A stretch of 64,000 bases of DNA from Saturnia japonica (taxonomy: Eukaryota; Arthropoda; Insecta; Lepidoptera; Saturniidae): NCBI GenBank assembly GCA_033032175.1, contig CM065321.1, forward strand, positions 14,716,501 through 14,780,500, read 5' to 3'. The position numbers and the translations under genes are program-made. Positions 10,291-24,900 of this stretch are shown here, piece by piece. The notes under the pieces were generated by a model, which saw only the letters and a list, made by a program, of their open reading frames with translations, had not been told where the DNA came from and did no database searches. The first letter of the stretch is position 1. Each line of letters opens with the position of its first letter.

Positions 10291-11279
10291 ATTAATTTAT
10301 CTTAAAAGTTTATTTATTTTGTATCTTCACTTTTATAACATTTAAAATATTTTAATATTATTCTAGCTTCGTATATTATATCTATAGAATTATTTTAATA
10401 AAAATTATCCAAATATAACCATAATTCTCACAAGTAGAATATATACTCACAAGCGACATCAATGTCCCTACAGAATGCAAAGACACTTCTGTGACATTTC
10501 TTCTCTTTTATTGTTTATAAAAACTCACAAGTGACCTCAATCATACCTGATGGAAAGAGATGATGAAACGTATCTGGTAAGTTCCTAAATTTAAAATGTT
10601 ACCATCTTCAAACACAACGTCAATAAACATTAAATAAGAATGTTTTAAAAACCAACAAAACAATTTTATGTTTTATGCGGCTACCGTAAAGGTTCCAGAA
10701 AATACTGTTATTAAAATTGCTTTAAATTATATTTTGGGTCTATAAAAATACCAACTTATAACTGAACTTAACTTACACCTTACTTGAATGTGCAAGGGGT
10801 GTCGAATTACATTTCTACACCTGAGAAGCCCAAACCAACCTCACCTGCACGTGGTCAACTTTGGTGAGTTACGAAACGACAAAAAGGCGATAGATGGAAG
10901 TATGGCTGTTTGTCTGAGTGAGTCGCCACCACTATGCGCACCGAGATACAATTTAACTGTTTACTTAGTTCTTTGATACACAAATAATATTAACAGATTA
11001 ACCAAGACATTATAATATGCTTAAACAATTAAAAAATTTGCTAATTGTTCTTTGAGTTTCGTCAGACTATCACTGAAAACGTCACTTTCCTGAAGATTTA
11101 CTGTACGTATGCCCCTTGGAATTGGAGCATTATAGTTATAATATAGTTTTGATTATGATCAAACGTAAGCTGACGAATTCTTAGCACGGGCAGGGGGAGA
11201 GGTAGCTAAACCCCCATCAAAGTGTAAACGTGTTAATAGCCTTGAGAATAGAAAACAATTTCCCAGTTAACGATTTCAC

Positions 11280-11545
11280 TCATGTCATACCATCACGCCT
11301 GTATCCCCGATGGGTTAGGCAGAGGTATACTAATGTACACCCACAGTTCGCCGGATATGTTTTTAGGTCCCATGTAATAGGGGGCGAGCCTATTGCTATT
11401 AATCGGGCACGAAGCCAAACTCCAAGCTGCTACTGAGAATTTCATAAAAAAAAAAAAACAATAACACTTTGCTCAATCTGGGAATCGAACCCAGGACCTC
11501 GGTCACAGCAGTCGCGCTTAGTACTACTAGGCTAATGAGGCTTAT
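11280..11545 (-). repeat. tRNA-derived SINE, full-length copy
   Basis: Minus-strand copy of the 8250-8526 SINE, with the tRNA-like head at the right (GGGTTCGATTCCC on the minus strand near 11480-11492) and the ACCATCACGCCTGTAT end at the left. An A-run at 11446-11458 interrupts the body. It lies about 200 bp upstream of exon i of copy A. Confidence 0.75.
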
Positions 11546-11739
11546 TCCTATGATATTCGTATCTTCAATCAAGGCATGAAGAGGCATGACGGCGAAAATT
11601 GACTATGGAATTTGTTACTTCATTTATTTCCAAGTTTAGTATTTATATTTCAAAACATCCAAATTTCTGGTTACGCCTGTGACTCTTAGTGAAATGTTTG
11701 AAATTGACGACACCATTGATAGTATTTTCGTGTTCACAG

Positions 11740-11903
11740 GCAGCTCGCAAATCTCGCCGGAACTTCATGCAGCTGTGCTCGATATTATCGATACTGATAA
11801 ATGCAATAACTTATTGAAAAAGCGGTATAACAGACATTGGTGTGGACTGGAGGAACATCAGCTTTGTGCGGGAGTCCTTGCGGGAGGAATAGACGCTTGT
11901 CAG
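11740..11903 (+). CDS. Copy A exon i: second barrel, ends DACQ
   Basis: Acceptor TTCACAG ends at 11739; donor GTAGTT starts at 11904. Same length (164 nt) and phases as copy B exon 59988-60151. Encodes SPELHAAVLDIID, HWCGLEEHQLCAG and GGIDACQ; the Asp is the trypsin-type specificity residue. Confidence 0.85.
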
Positions 11904-12833
11904 GTAGTTCAATTGATATCTGCTTATTACTTTAGCTACCTACATAGTTGATAGTACCTTACTGATATAAAATGCAATGAAGTGAAAAGGAGACACTAAA
12001 AAGAGATAAACACATACACCTATAGGATTTAGCCTACGAGAGAATGAGATAGAATACATTTTACAGACGACCAGACTTGTATGGACTGTTGTATGTAGAG
12101 TAATCGATAGTTCGAGTCCCGCTGGTTTAGAATGATTGAAAAGAGATTCCACTTCCACCGCATGTAAACTGCACACATGTTTTATACACCAGTGTTTATT
12201 GTATGGCTTGTACCCTTGTTAATCCTTTTGTTGTTTGATTTTCCTAAAATATTAACATACTATTTATTAATTTGCTTACGAGATTCAATATTAGTCTTCA
12301 CGTCATAAAATATCACTGAATTTGAAGGGGTTTGTGTATTTTGGCGTTGATCTCTCTTTTTTATGATATTACTGGGGTTGTTTTTGACTCAAAAATAATA
12401 ATTTGATAGTAGGTACTTTGCTCCTATAGAAAAGCAAAAGAATGCGAAATGAAGCTAAATTACTCTTTGAAAAACTTTTACTTATCAAATAAAGTATCAT
12501 CAAAATCGATTCATCCATTTCGAAGAACAATGTAATAATTCGGACAATAAAAGAAAATATAGACAAAAATGTGAAATATTCGTATTTGGGTTTTAGTACC
12601 TAACTTGTAAAAACCCTTAAAAGTTAAAGAAAAAGCATGTATTACAAAATTACAGAGAGACTTTTCAATTTATATTTATCTATATGAAAGGTTGCGTTCA
12701 AATGTATCACAGATTTGAAATATGGCTACTGTATATTCTTTAAGAATGACTTTAACTTCATAGTTCTCAAACTGGTAATATTAAATAGCTGTGGACATCT
12801 TAACATGTAGAAATAATGTAATAAAGCGGAAAA

Positions 12834-13018
12834 GTTTTGACGTGACAACGTCTTATAAATTGGTTTGCCGGGTGACACTTCAAGAAACTGCGTTACGCTC
12901 CGCTCACGTTATGCGCTCACAATGAGAGCGAGTGAGAGGCACGCGTCCCTTCCACTCGGGCATGGTTAGCCCGCCTAAGAGCGAGAGAGACAGACATAAA
13001 GTCGTTGTCACGTAAAAC
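12834..13018. mobile_element. Probable MITE (~185 bp) with inverted ends
   Basis: The left end AGTTTTGACGTGACAACG and the right end CGTTGTCACGTAAAACT are near-perfect inverted repeats. The inside is GC-rich with AGAGCGAG-type short repeats. No ORF is present, so it is non-autonomous if mobile. Confidence 0.55.
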
Positions 13019-13054
13019 TTTCGCCCGTATACCGACTTTACAGGCAACCAATTT

Positions 13055-13690
13055 TTCATTTGTTTGTTTGTTTAAACACGCCAATCTCTGGAACTACCAG
13101 TCGGATTCGAAAAGTTCTTTTTGTATATGATATTCAGACTCTAAAGGAATAGTGAATATTTAAGAGTAGACTACAACTTTTACATAGCCTTCAACATTGA
13201 TTTTTGATACGTAAGTCAGAAGTCAAGGCACTCCCGAACTGCTTTAACCGCGTGCGCGGCGTAATCTTTGAAGAAACGGAAATACAATTTTGTATAATAA
13301 TATTAGCCCTTAGTATAACTAAAAAAAATCAGCGATAGCATATTCCTGTCTCTTAAACATAAGCCATAATAAGGAATTTTGATACAAAAATTTGTTGAAA
13401 ATTAAATAGTGATATATAAGTATTATTTTTATACATGGTATATTACCTTATAAACAAAAGTTACTTCAGCATAAAGAGAATTTTATGAAGTTAAATTTTA
13501 CTCTTTAGGGCTATATTATGCTATTTATATATTTTATATTTTGCTATTTGGATACCTAGTTTAGGATATAATTAAAAATAAAATAATTTGTACTTGCGGG
13601 AAGAACAATTATGATAGACTACACGGGTGCGTTGACGGCGCGGTGTTTGTCGGATAAAATTAACACGTGTAAAACAGTAGGGCACAACTA
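13055..13690 (+). repeat. Dispersed repeat (~640 bp), interrupted copy at 55183-59550
   Basis: Begins TTTGTTTGTTTAAACACGCC and ends around GCGGTGTTTGTCGGAT. The same ordered segments occur at 55183-55243, 56546-56620 and 59135-59550 in gene B intron 9, separated there by a mariner and a LINE. Shorter related pieces occur near 17970 and 19540. Family not identified. Confidence 0.65.
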
Positions 13691-14029
13691 GTCAGGAAAT
13701 ACGACTCTTGCTTTTACATTTAAAAGGTTGGTTAATTAACCGAGGATGTATTATAACCTCTTGCGTGGTAAAATCAGAAATGAGGAGAACCGTGGAAGAA
13801 CCAATCTCACCAACATAGCCCTCATAAATAGTTAGATTTAAATATTAGTGGGCGAGACACAGCTCGTGAAACAGCTGGCTGATGGAGCTAAAAAGTTCTC
13901 GAGTAGCAACCACGTACCAGAAGACGCAGTGTGGTTGCGAAAAGCCATTGGATGCGAGTAGCGCAAGACCGGTCGTTGCGCTGTTCTTGGAGGAGTGTCT
14001 ATGTTCAGAGGTGAACGTCTTTCGGTTGA

Positions 14030-14245
<216 letters not shown>

Positions 14246-16015
14246 CTAAAGTGAAAACGCTTTAAAAACCGGATTAAAAATATGTTTATTGAATTTTTCC
14301 GCATATTACATTTTTGTATGTCGAATTATCTAATAAATGTAATATGTACAAACTAAAGTATTTTAATTTTTTGTAATTTAAAATCACTATAAATGACTCG
14401 TGCTGATTATTTATTTTAATCAATTTAACTTATAGCTGTCAAGTTATAAACAAATTGTTAATAGATGGCGCTTCCTACATGTTAGTTGAATATATTTTCA
14501 TTGCAAATGCAGATGGTGATATTGCGGTATCAATTAAAATTAGATAAATATAAATTGTCTCTTGTTTGAATTATAAACTTTGATGAATAATTAAGGGAGA
14601 TATTGTGTTGTCATAACAAAAAATCACATTTGAAAAATAATATTTATACATATCGTAAAACAAATGAATATTGTTTACATCTAGATAAAAATTGTTTGAA
14701 TTTTTAAACATGGTATGTTATTTACATCCGCGTGGGTTCAAAATAACCGTAAATCAATGTATAATAATAACAATTGGATGCAAAAGAAAGAAAGAAAAAC
14801 TATAATTTGCAAACACAATAAAATATCATATAAACTAAAGTTACGTATATATATGCTACTTATAAATAGTTTACGCTAACTATTTTTGTCTCGTAATTAC
14901 ATTTTTACTAATGTTATTGATTGCTTATTATTGCTTCCTGTGTATAAACAAAATGTTATGAAAAATTGTGAAGAAATGACGAAAAAGTTTTGAAGTGAAA
15001 AATTCTTTAGCCGCGTTAAGAACTTTTTGCTAGGGGAAAATCTTATGGGTTCCCGTGACCTTCACGTTACCGATGACCTCGACATGCTCGTGACGTATTG
15101 CGCTTGCGTTAAACTAGTGACACGCAGTATAGCGGCCTGTATACATGTGTACGTATATTTACACTAATACATTGTATATACTCGACCGTATCATATGCGT
15201 GTTAGACTTTTTGGAAGGGTAAAATCTTGTGATTTCGCGTCACCAACATGCTCTGTAATAATTTAGACTAGAATTGAATTAAAAATTCAAAACTGAGTTT
15301 TCACTTCTGTCGGCAGTTCTTATGACCGCATCTGTGTTTTTTTTTTTTTCAATTTTTAAGAGTATTAGTGACAATTTTAATAACTATCAATTAACTAATG
15401 ACGAACTTCCCCTGTACAAAATATCATAAAAATCAGTCAATCTGTTTAGAAAAAATTTGCAAAAGTTAGAAAATTATAAAACAAACTAAATTATTAAAAA
15501 GGAAATAAAACCCCGAGTGCAAATCTAATTCCGCAAATCTATTTTTGTATTTTATTTGATTCGCAGATGTCGTACCTACTTAAATATTTTATAGCTTACG
15601 CCACTCCCACAAATAAGAAGAATGTAACGAAACCTCGTCTGCCAAAATCCTATAGATTAATGATTGATTTCCCCTTGTTGTAGCGCCAGCTTTGTAATTT
15701 ATTTAAAATTCATCAAGCCGTTGAGGCTACAGAGCGTGTCATGAAATAAACATACCTACATATTTACAGTCGGGTAAATAAATTTCAGGGATGTAATAAA
15801 TAAGTGTTGCCTATTACCCACAAGTCAACATGCACTATAGTGATGTATAAACTGATAGGGCCTGTTAGTCGCTCGTTCCAAACCCACTGACATATTAACA
15901 CGGCAACTAATTAAAAACCAAATAAAAACAGAACTTTTAATCAGTAATGTACGAGCCTACAAAACCTACGGTCCCTTTAACATATTGTTTTAAGTGTTAC
16001 ATATTCAAAAATATT
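14246..16015. other. Spacer between the two protease copies; duplicated 3' flank
   Basis: No gene recognised. About 14260-14530 is related to about 62165-62400 behind copy B (shared TTATTGAATTT, GTACAAACTA and TGTTAGTTGAATATAT), so the duplication included the 3' flank. A candidate poly(A) signal AATAAA is at 14332-14337. From about 15700 the sequence belongs to the duplicated 5' flank of copy B. Confidence 0.6.
14332..14337 (+). promoter_or_regulatory. Candidate poly(A) signal of copy A
   Basis: AATAAA 87 bases after the copy A stop codon. This is the first canonical hexamer in the 3' flank. Confidence 0.45.
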
Positions 16016-18960
16016 ATGTTGTTCGTCTTGGTGATTATATTTTGTGCAGGTAACAAAAAAGTTTGATTATTTAATTATATTTAATCGTTAACCGTGAGAT
16101 CTAGTCTTGTGTAAGTTAATAGAAATCATTTTTTATTGTTCAGTTTCTGTTAACCCCCTACGCAAAGAGAGAGATGTTATTTATTTGGATTGACAACAGT
16201 CATTCATTAAAAATACATAAATAATAATCAATAACTAAAAAGATTAATGAACAACTAATTACAGACAATCTAAACATGCATGAAAACAATAAATTAATGG
16301 TTAAAATTAGAATTAAATTTATCTATCTAGAAAATTATTGTATTATTAAAAAAACATGCTTTTTTCAACATAAAATACACCATTTTGTAAATTGCACCCT
16401 TTGCAAAGCTGGGGCAGGTCGCTAGTTTTAGATAAAATACAATTATAAGTTTAACTTGTGTATCTGCGTGTCTGTCTGTGGTATTATAACTCACAAACGG
16501 GCGAACCGATTTTGTTTGTAAAGGTAACATATCGAGAGTGTTTTTAGCTATGATTTAAGAAAATCTGTTCAGTCGTTTGAAGATTATCAGCTCTTTTATA
16601 ATTGAAAATAGACAGGTCTGACTGAGCCGAGATTTGCTATTCTGTTACTTCAATGATATTAGAAAACCATATCCTAATGCTGCAGCGTCATCTGGAATCT
16701 ATAGGACACCTAACTCCTCACCAACTTACAGCAGAGATATCGTGTTTGGGCTCATTGGAATGACCTCAATAAAAAGGTTACTTGTGTCAGGGGCTTAATA
16801 AATTTTCAAATTACGTTGTGTTTTGTTGATAAGATAGAATTTAATATTAATTTAAAAAAAAAAGTACGTGCTTGTTCTATTAATTCTAAACAATGGAATC
16901 ATAAAAGATCCAAGATTAACTTAATATAAAAGCCTTTGCTAGTAGATATCTGTTAATTTATCTCGATGGATAGAGATATTTTAATATTACCACACAAAGT
17001 ACGTCCTTCTTAATCCACCATCAACAATTAAACAAAGAAAACAGAAAATATCTAATAGGTACTTATTAATTAAAGCATACATAATAATATCTCTTTTGTA
17101 TATACATTCTCGTTGCCTCCTTATTTTTTTTTAATAGTAGCTTGACAAGTTAACGGTACTAGTTATTACACTACAATCCAAACACAACGGTGACCCCCAA
17201 GGGATGGACAATCTATCCGTGGTCGCCGTTTTCTTGCCAGCCTGTATAAATAAATCTTAGGCTGAAATTTATAGAGCGTACTCAGACTATGCCCAGACTT
17301 ATCTCAGCCTTAAGTTCCGTAATTGGTATAGTCGCAAGCTTAGCATTTGCTCAGTTCTGCCTGAGTAAATTTCAAGTCATCAAATTCGACGAATTACAGA
17401 AAACTTGGGTATTAAACGAAAAAAAAAATGGTATGGCATAATAGTGACCTAACAGTGATTTGATATACTTTTTAAATTATTTGTATTGCTTAATTCTTAT
17501 TGGCTATTACTTAAGACTGTTTTTATTACGCACCTAAACGTTTTATTATTCCTGTTGTTTGCAGTTGTTTCTCGTTATTGGTTTGAAACTTTAATCTTTT
17601 TATTTTATCTACGAATAATCTGTCATTTTTACTTTAAAGCAAGTTGAATATTACACAATTACACAATTACACTATTTCAATTCTATTTTAAATAGCTTTT
17701 TAATTTTCTATTCATACTTCGTGATAAATTTATTCGTTTGAATTGAAGAAATATTACAGTCCCGATGCGGTATCGAAACGTTATTTGATAGTTACCAGAC
17801 ACTTACTCAGTTAAAGCTAAGCATAAGCTTAGCGTAACTCGACTATAAATTCGAAACTTAAGATTGCGCTGAGTAAATACTTAGCGAAGTTTGAGCTAAG
17901 CTAAGGTTGAGCTAAGGCTGACTAGCAGTAAGTATGTGTATCTATAATAATATTATTAAGAGATAAAGTTTGTCTGTAAGGGGTAATCTCTGGAACTACT
18001 AATCCCATTCAAAAAATAGAAAACTACGTTTTTCCTCATGGTTAAAGGCGGTGTTTTATTTTTATTAACTTTTATTGTAATGAATATTAGGAAACATTTG
18101 TAAACCAACTCGGAAAAAAAAATATTCCGTTTGAGAAAACTGTGAAATAAATGAAAATAATGTACTGAAATCAATATTTCTAAAAGTTGTACAAAAAAGT
18201 CAACGACAGTATATTTGTAAAATGTTTTTGAAAATTAAATAAAACATTACTTATAATTAATATGACGTTTGTCAAACGACTCGAAATAAATATGTGAAAA
18301 TAATGTAGGTACTACAATATTTCCCGCCGCTAAAATATCTACTAAGTAATTTGGGTCAATATATTAGTAATTAATAAGTCGTTGGAACGCTATATCACTA
18401 TTCACTGATCGAAAACTAAGAACTAAAAATAAACCGATAACAATATAATAACGGTAGCATTAATTTGTAAATACGAATCGATTAACATTTATTTTTATCT
18501 ATATTAATAAAAATGTTTGTATGTAATATTGTTCCAAATTCCCGGATAGACAACCTACATAAAGAACATTACGTATTTTTGAACTACTAATACTATTAGA
18601 AATCGTAAAATGCAATAAAATTGGAACTAATTCTAAAGCGATTTTGATGCCATTTTGTACACAGGAAGTTTAAGTAACTCCATGTTAATATGAGCTATAA
18701 CAATAATTGTCCATATTGCTTTTGGAAATGGTAACAAAATTTCAATAAATTAAATTTTCACCAAATCTGATTAAATTTTGTAGACGGGAAGCATACACCA
18801 TTCCCTAATTATTACAATTTATAAAACTTATGTGTCCATTTGTAACGTGAAAATAACAGCTTTTCACTAAATGCATATGTAAGTATATACATATATATGG
18901 TACCTACAACAAAAAACGAATTTCCAAAATTTATGTCTGTTTGCTTCCGGTAATTTTTGG
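15700..18960 (+). repeat. 5'-flank segment duplicated at ~21720-23250
   Basis: Ordered, diverged matches link 15700-15960 with 21720-22020, about 16945-17260 with about 22075-22350, and about 18290-19010 with about 22440-23270 (for example AGTCGGGTAAATA and TAGCTGATGTTATAAG / TAGCTGATCTTATAAG). The first copy carries the signal-peptide exon at 16016; the second lacks the ~0.9 kb that holds it. Confidence 0.6.
16016..16049 (+). CDS. Copy B exon 1: start codon and signal peptide
   Basis: ATG at 16016 encodes [11 protein letters not shown] plus one base, followed by donor GTAACA at 16050. Joining to the acceptor at 24129 gives Ala-Cys-Ser, a typical signal peptidase context. Phase 1 fits the next exon. 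No other start exon with the right phase was found nearer. Confidence 0.55.
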
Positions 18961-21900
18961 AACATGTGGACCGATTTTGACGGAATTTTCACTGGCAGAT
19001 AGCTGATGTTATAAGGAGCAACTTAGGTTACTTTTATTACCCGACTATGGCGAAGCGAAAAGGAGGGTTATGATTTTAACGGTTATGTATGATGTATGTT
19101 CATCTGTACGTTATATTCTTCTAAACCACGTAATATAATTTGAAAAATGAGATGTCGTTAGAAGCGTCTTGATTGTCCGCTGGTTATAGGATATTTAACT
19201 TCAAACTTAATTCAAAACGACGCCCTCTGGAGGACATGAAGTCCCTGCATTTAATATATACATATATTTTTGAATTTTATCGTGTTGGGTATCAAATGAA
19301 AAGGTTTAATTATTAGCACATTTAAAAAATATTATATATTACTAGCCGTTACGTATCACTAACTACATATATTATGGCAGCACACGCGAATAAAGCAGTT
19401 TGGGATTGCTTTGTGTTCCGACTTACTTAACAAAAATCAATATTTAAAGCTAGCTGAGAGGTTTAGTTTAATGTTATATAGCCTATACTATTCTTCGTTA
19501 AGCTGGTTATCATATACAAAAATAATTTTTCGAATCCACTGCTACTAGTCGTCCAGAGATTACCGTGTTAAAACAAACAAACAAAATAACTTGTCCGCTT
19601 TACTAAATTATTAATAGTATATCTACATACGGACTAATTTCGGAACACGACAAACCAAAAGAATATCATATATGTGTTTATCACTATGTGTATGGTAGTT
19701 GCGATCCCTACCACGCCGCTATATTACTGCATATACACCGACTGATCTCTGAACACGACAAACCAAAAGAAAATCAGAGATAGGTTTTTCACTATGTGTA
19801 TGGTGGTCGTGATACCTACCACCCCACTATAATATTAATAAACCGACTAATCTCTGAACACGACAAACCAAAAGAAAACCATCGATGGTATTTTTTTTTC
19901 TGACTGACTATACTGCTATGTTAGCATTAGGGGCCCTAAACAAATAGAGCCGCTGATGACTTTGACACCTTCATCAGGCTTGGGGGCTAACGCTTTAGAT
20001 ACTAAGCCGCGAAAACGTGGGCAACATGCGCATAAGGGCGCCAAAGGGGCCGGACCTGGACTTGGACTGTTGCCGCCATTATGAAAAGGTCACGAATTGA
20101 CTAATTCCCTATCCTTAGAAAATTCGAGCTAAACTGCCCTGCCTCCTGGGAAGAAGGAAGGAACATGTGTGTATATATTCAGTAATCCGTAAATATGGTC
20201 CAAAATAACTATCGTAAAAAAAGAAAAGGAAGGTCCCTTACAGAACCTATGTACTTATGTGGTGTGCACTTGTATGTATTTACATATAATATTATGTTTA
20301 ATGATGTATGTGGGTAGCTAAGTGATTGCAAGTGCAGTGTCACCTGTAAAGTGCGAGCGGCTGCATGAATCAAGGATTCCAAACCGAGGGAACGGTGATT
20401 TCGGGGGCATGGGCGCGAGCACGCTCTGTTTGGAGATACGGTAGAGTAGTATTTGTTTATTTCCTCGATCTTATCAAAGGGGTCCGTAAAGATATTCGCG
20501 GACAGCGTTGTTCGCAAGCGATGTTCGGTTTTGGGGTGTAAGTCGCAGCGGATTTCACCAACTGATTCGCGTGATTCGACGCAGTGTCGAAGTACGAGCG
20601 CGTGAGGTATTTAATATACAATTCGACCTAGGGAAGTTCCATATATTTATGGAGGTCTTCCTGTCGAACGTACCAATGGGCTTTGTTAATTTTACGTAAG
20701 AATTGGGTTTGGAAGATTTGGAATTTGTTAATGTTGATCTTTGACGTTTGTGCGCATGTGGTGCAGCTATATGTCATGTATTGTATAATTAAGCTTATGT
20801 CTCAGGAACATTTTGCTTACTATCAGGGGGTGCAGTCTATATGTATGGTATTGTAAATCATCCCTTATATTACCGTCCTGCGGGATGATTTTTAAAAATG
20901 CGAAACACTTTTATTTAATCCTAAAAGCATAAATTTGAATTTTTACATATATGCCTAAATTGATAAAGATCGGTCTTCATTCAAACTTACATCCCCATAT
21001 TTCGCCCCTTCAAGTTTTATTTTCACGACATAAGGTAAGCCAATGTCTTTCTTTAAAGTCCAATATGTCTCAATACCAAAATACATCAATATTGGTTTGA
21101 TGCGTTTTTCGTACAAACCCTCATCCCCTATTTCAAGGAGTGAAAATGCAACAGACAGGACAGACAGAGTTACTTTCGCATTTATAATATTAGTATGGGT
21201 TATCCATTTCATTATGCAGTCATTCTCTATGGTGTCATTTACCAATTTAAATACGATTCATAACAGTAAATTACCCAACAGCAGAATAACGACAACAGTT
21301 TATAATAATTATTTTTGGAAATGAATTCTCTCTCTCTTTCTCTCTCTATGGCTTTCTGTGTTTCTCTATAACTGATACTTTAGCAATAAAAAAATTACAA
21401 AAGATCAGTTGTTGTCGTGTACGCTCATCATAATACATACATTATAATAAACAATTATGGGCTATATCATATACAACAGAGTACAGAGGTAAACTATTAT
21501 CACTACTAAAAAAGGAGCACAAACACGAAATATTTATATCTACCCGTGTAAAAGTTCCAAAACAGAATTCGATGTCTATCACCAGGTCAGAGTATTCAGT
21601 CCAGAAGGAGGCTCTCATCAGTGCTAACAAAAGGAGCATAAACACGAAATATTTATATCTACCCGTGTAAAAGTTCCATAATAGAACCCGAAGTCTATCT
21701 AAGTCCTGCCGTAAGTCTAAAATCTGTCAATCAAGTCGTTTAGGCTACAGAGCGGGCCATGAAATAGACATACGTACACATAGGTACGCTTGAAAATATA
21801 GACATCCTATTTCGCAGTCGGGTAAATAGATTTTAGAGATGTAATAAATAATGATGCACGAAGTAAAATAAGTTTATATTTTAGCCTATAATTACCTACA

Positions 21901-24900
21901 GGACAGCAAACACTGCAGCGTTGTTTAAGCTAACAGGGTTCGTCCGCCGTACCTTCCAACCTCACTGACAGATTAACACTGTAAAGAGTATAAATCCGAA
22001 TGTAAACAGAACTTATAATCGTAAAGCTAACAGTATAATCAGATCTAAAAAAAATACAAGTTATTTTGTTTAGACGATTTCTACTATGTTATCTTGCTGG
22101 ACAAAGATATTTCAATATTAGTCCCAAACAGTACGTACTTCATCCATCATCCGTATAAAATTAAACAAAAGAATCAGAAAATAACTAATATTAATCATAT
22201 TTATTTGCATACATATCTGTTTTAGCTCGGGAAATTGACGATACTGCCCTGATGGTAAATGATGGTAATACAACGGTAACTACCAAGAGATAGACAATGT
22301 TTCGGCAGTCACCGCTGTCATGCCAGCCTGCATAAATATTTCTTAGTGCTATGTTGTCAATAACATAAACCGACAACATAACCGAAAGATATTTACATAA
22401 TATCGTATATAAATTAGTCCAAGTGCTTATAAAATAGGTAAAAGTAACTAATATTGCTCTTCGATAAAATATCTAATAAGCAATCTGAGTTTAAATTTTG
22501 TGGAAATCTCACTAATAGTTGTTTAGTAATTAATATGTCGTTTCGGCGCTTTATCAGCATGTCCAAATCGAATACTAGGAATTAAAACCGATTAAAACAT
22601 AACTATTACATTGATTTGTAAGCATGAATCGAATTTAACATTTATTTCTATATAAATATATCTGTAATCCGTAATTGTTTTCCAAATTTTCTATAGTCAA
22701 CCTGTACTATAAAGCACACTAAACATAATCTTTGAAAAGTTTTCGTCTGTCTGTCTGTTTGTATGTACGGATTTAGCTCAAAAACGACTTAACCGATTTT
22801 TATGAAATTTTGTACAGAACAGCTTATGTAATTGGTAATTTTATGAGCTATGAGAATCATAAAATAAAATAAAAAAATTAAATAAATAATATTTGTACAC
22901 AGAATGTGTAAGTAATTCAATGATTTATGGGTTATAACAATTATCAATATTATTTTTAGGAAAGTTAAAGAAAAGTTTAATAAATTAAATTTTCACCAAA
23001 TATGATCTAATTTTGGATAGGGGGAGCATACGTCATTATATAATATTCAATTGATAAAATTGAAGTGTCTGTAAAGTGAAAATAACAGCTTTTTACTAAA
23101 TGCATACGAACGTATAAACGGTACCCAATGATATTATAAATAATGTAAATATAAATGTCATATGTAAAATTGGTTGTTGCTGTCTGTTTGTTTATTTCGG
23201 GTAATGTCCGAAACGGGTAGACCGATTTTGGCGGGACTTTCACTAACAGATAGCTAGCTGATCTTATAAGTTTTCACTGTAATTTAGATATTTTTTTTAC
23301 GGAAGATTTGTTTGTACAACATATTCCAATTAAGTTTTTGTATAGCAGAGAAAATTCAATAATTTATAATCAAGTCATCAAAATTTATTTTCGGACGCTT
23401 ACATGGCCCACGCTGGCTAAACTTTATGAGTTACATTAAAATAATGTTTTAAAGAATTGTAGTTCTTTAGAAAACCTAGAGAAAATTCCGCTATGGCATA
23501 TGTCTATCTCCTAAAGTTGATTAAATATATTCTTATTATATGTTCTGAAATTTACACATAACTTGGTCGTGTTGCTATAAACTCAAGCTCAAGAAAACAG
23601 AAATACGTAATAGTAACAATGACCCATACAATATTTTCAAAGCCACAACTCATTTAAAATTCCACGATATATAAAAAGAATACACAACATTGCAGGTTAA
23701 GCGCACAGCTGATGCGTTCTCCTCCTCTTATTCCCCTTCTCTTTCTCATCACACACACGCACACACTATTGTCTGATGTCTAGGAAAATCGGTTGGTACC
23801 ATCTGACGGCCAACCCCACGAACACATGTGCTCATTGGTCAAATCAAATAACACGCGTTTTCTCAGCTTCCTGTTACACACTTTTGTCCCTTTTCACGAA
23901 ATCACTACCATCGATTGCAGGAAAGCAAGAGGAAAGATGTTACACATCAAAAACTTATTTTCCACTTTACTTTATAGCAAGAATCTCTTTATTTCTCAAA
24001 CATTTAATAATTAAATTCATGAAACCAAGCTTTCTCAAATATTGTCTAATAAATTAAATTATTGTACTCAAATCATGAGTCTGTTATTGGATTTAAACCA
24101 AGTATTTATCATATTTTTTTTTTCAAAGCATGTTCAACCGAAGAGCGTATTATACAGAACATACGTGAAAAATCCGTAACAACGGACACAGGTTGGTCTA
24201 TGGTAAGTTGTTTTTTTAACAATTTATTATCTAGAAGTGCTTTAAAAATTCAAATAAAAAAATGAAACATATTTTTAGAATGGCGACAGATGGATTTGGG
24301 GATACGCTGAAAGCTTGACACCGATTGTAGTAAGTATACAAATGGAAAAGTAAATAACACATAAGTAACAAAGTACTTGATTAACTTAGCATTGTTTTTC
24401 GAGCTATTGGAAAACTTATTAAACCATATTCCACGTGGAGTTAAGGATTAAAAAATGGTCATTTCTGGTAATTATTATATAAACCTCAAAGTCGCAAATG
24501 ATTTATTATACCTTATAACAGGGTTCAACTTTAAAATTGTTACTAAAAAGCGACACATTTATCAAGTGGCACATGTATTGATAACATATTTCACAATGAT
24601 AGGCATAACAATGCAGAGTTAGTTAAAACTGCACTTTCGAATCATACAGCACAGATCCTAAAACTAAATGTTAAAAAAACCTGTGCGATACATTCTTGGA
24701 AAACAGAATTCAGAGATTTTTAACCTGAATTAGTAGATAAGTTTATATAATGTATAGGTAGCTTAACTTTTAGTGAAACTTATCATGTAATCCACCCTGA
24801 TTTAGCATATAATAGTCTACTTGACATATTTAAAACTTTTTACGACTTATGTTTTTCTACTAAATTACTAATCAAACCCTTAAACAAAAAACAAAAATGA

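Noticed and set aside
19620..19880. CRISPR-like array
   Set aside because: Only three imperfect units with variable spacing in an insect intron; ordinary tandem repeat.
20508..20699. Plus-strand ORF near 20.5 kb
   Set aside because: Lies antisense to the Jockey ORF2 relic.
23776..24057. Alternative first exon of copy B directly upstream of exon 2
   Set aside because: No ATG-led hydrophobic stretch ending in a donor of phase 1; the exon at 16016 fits better.
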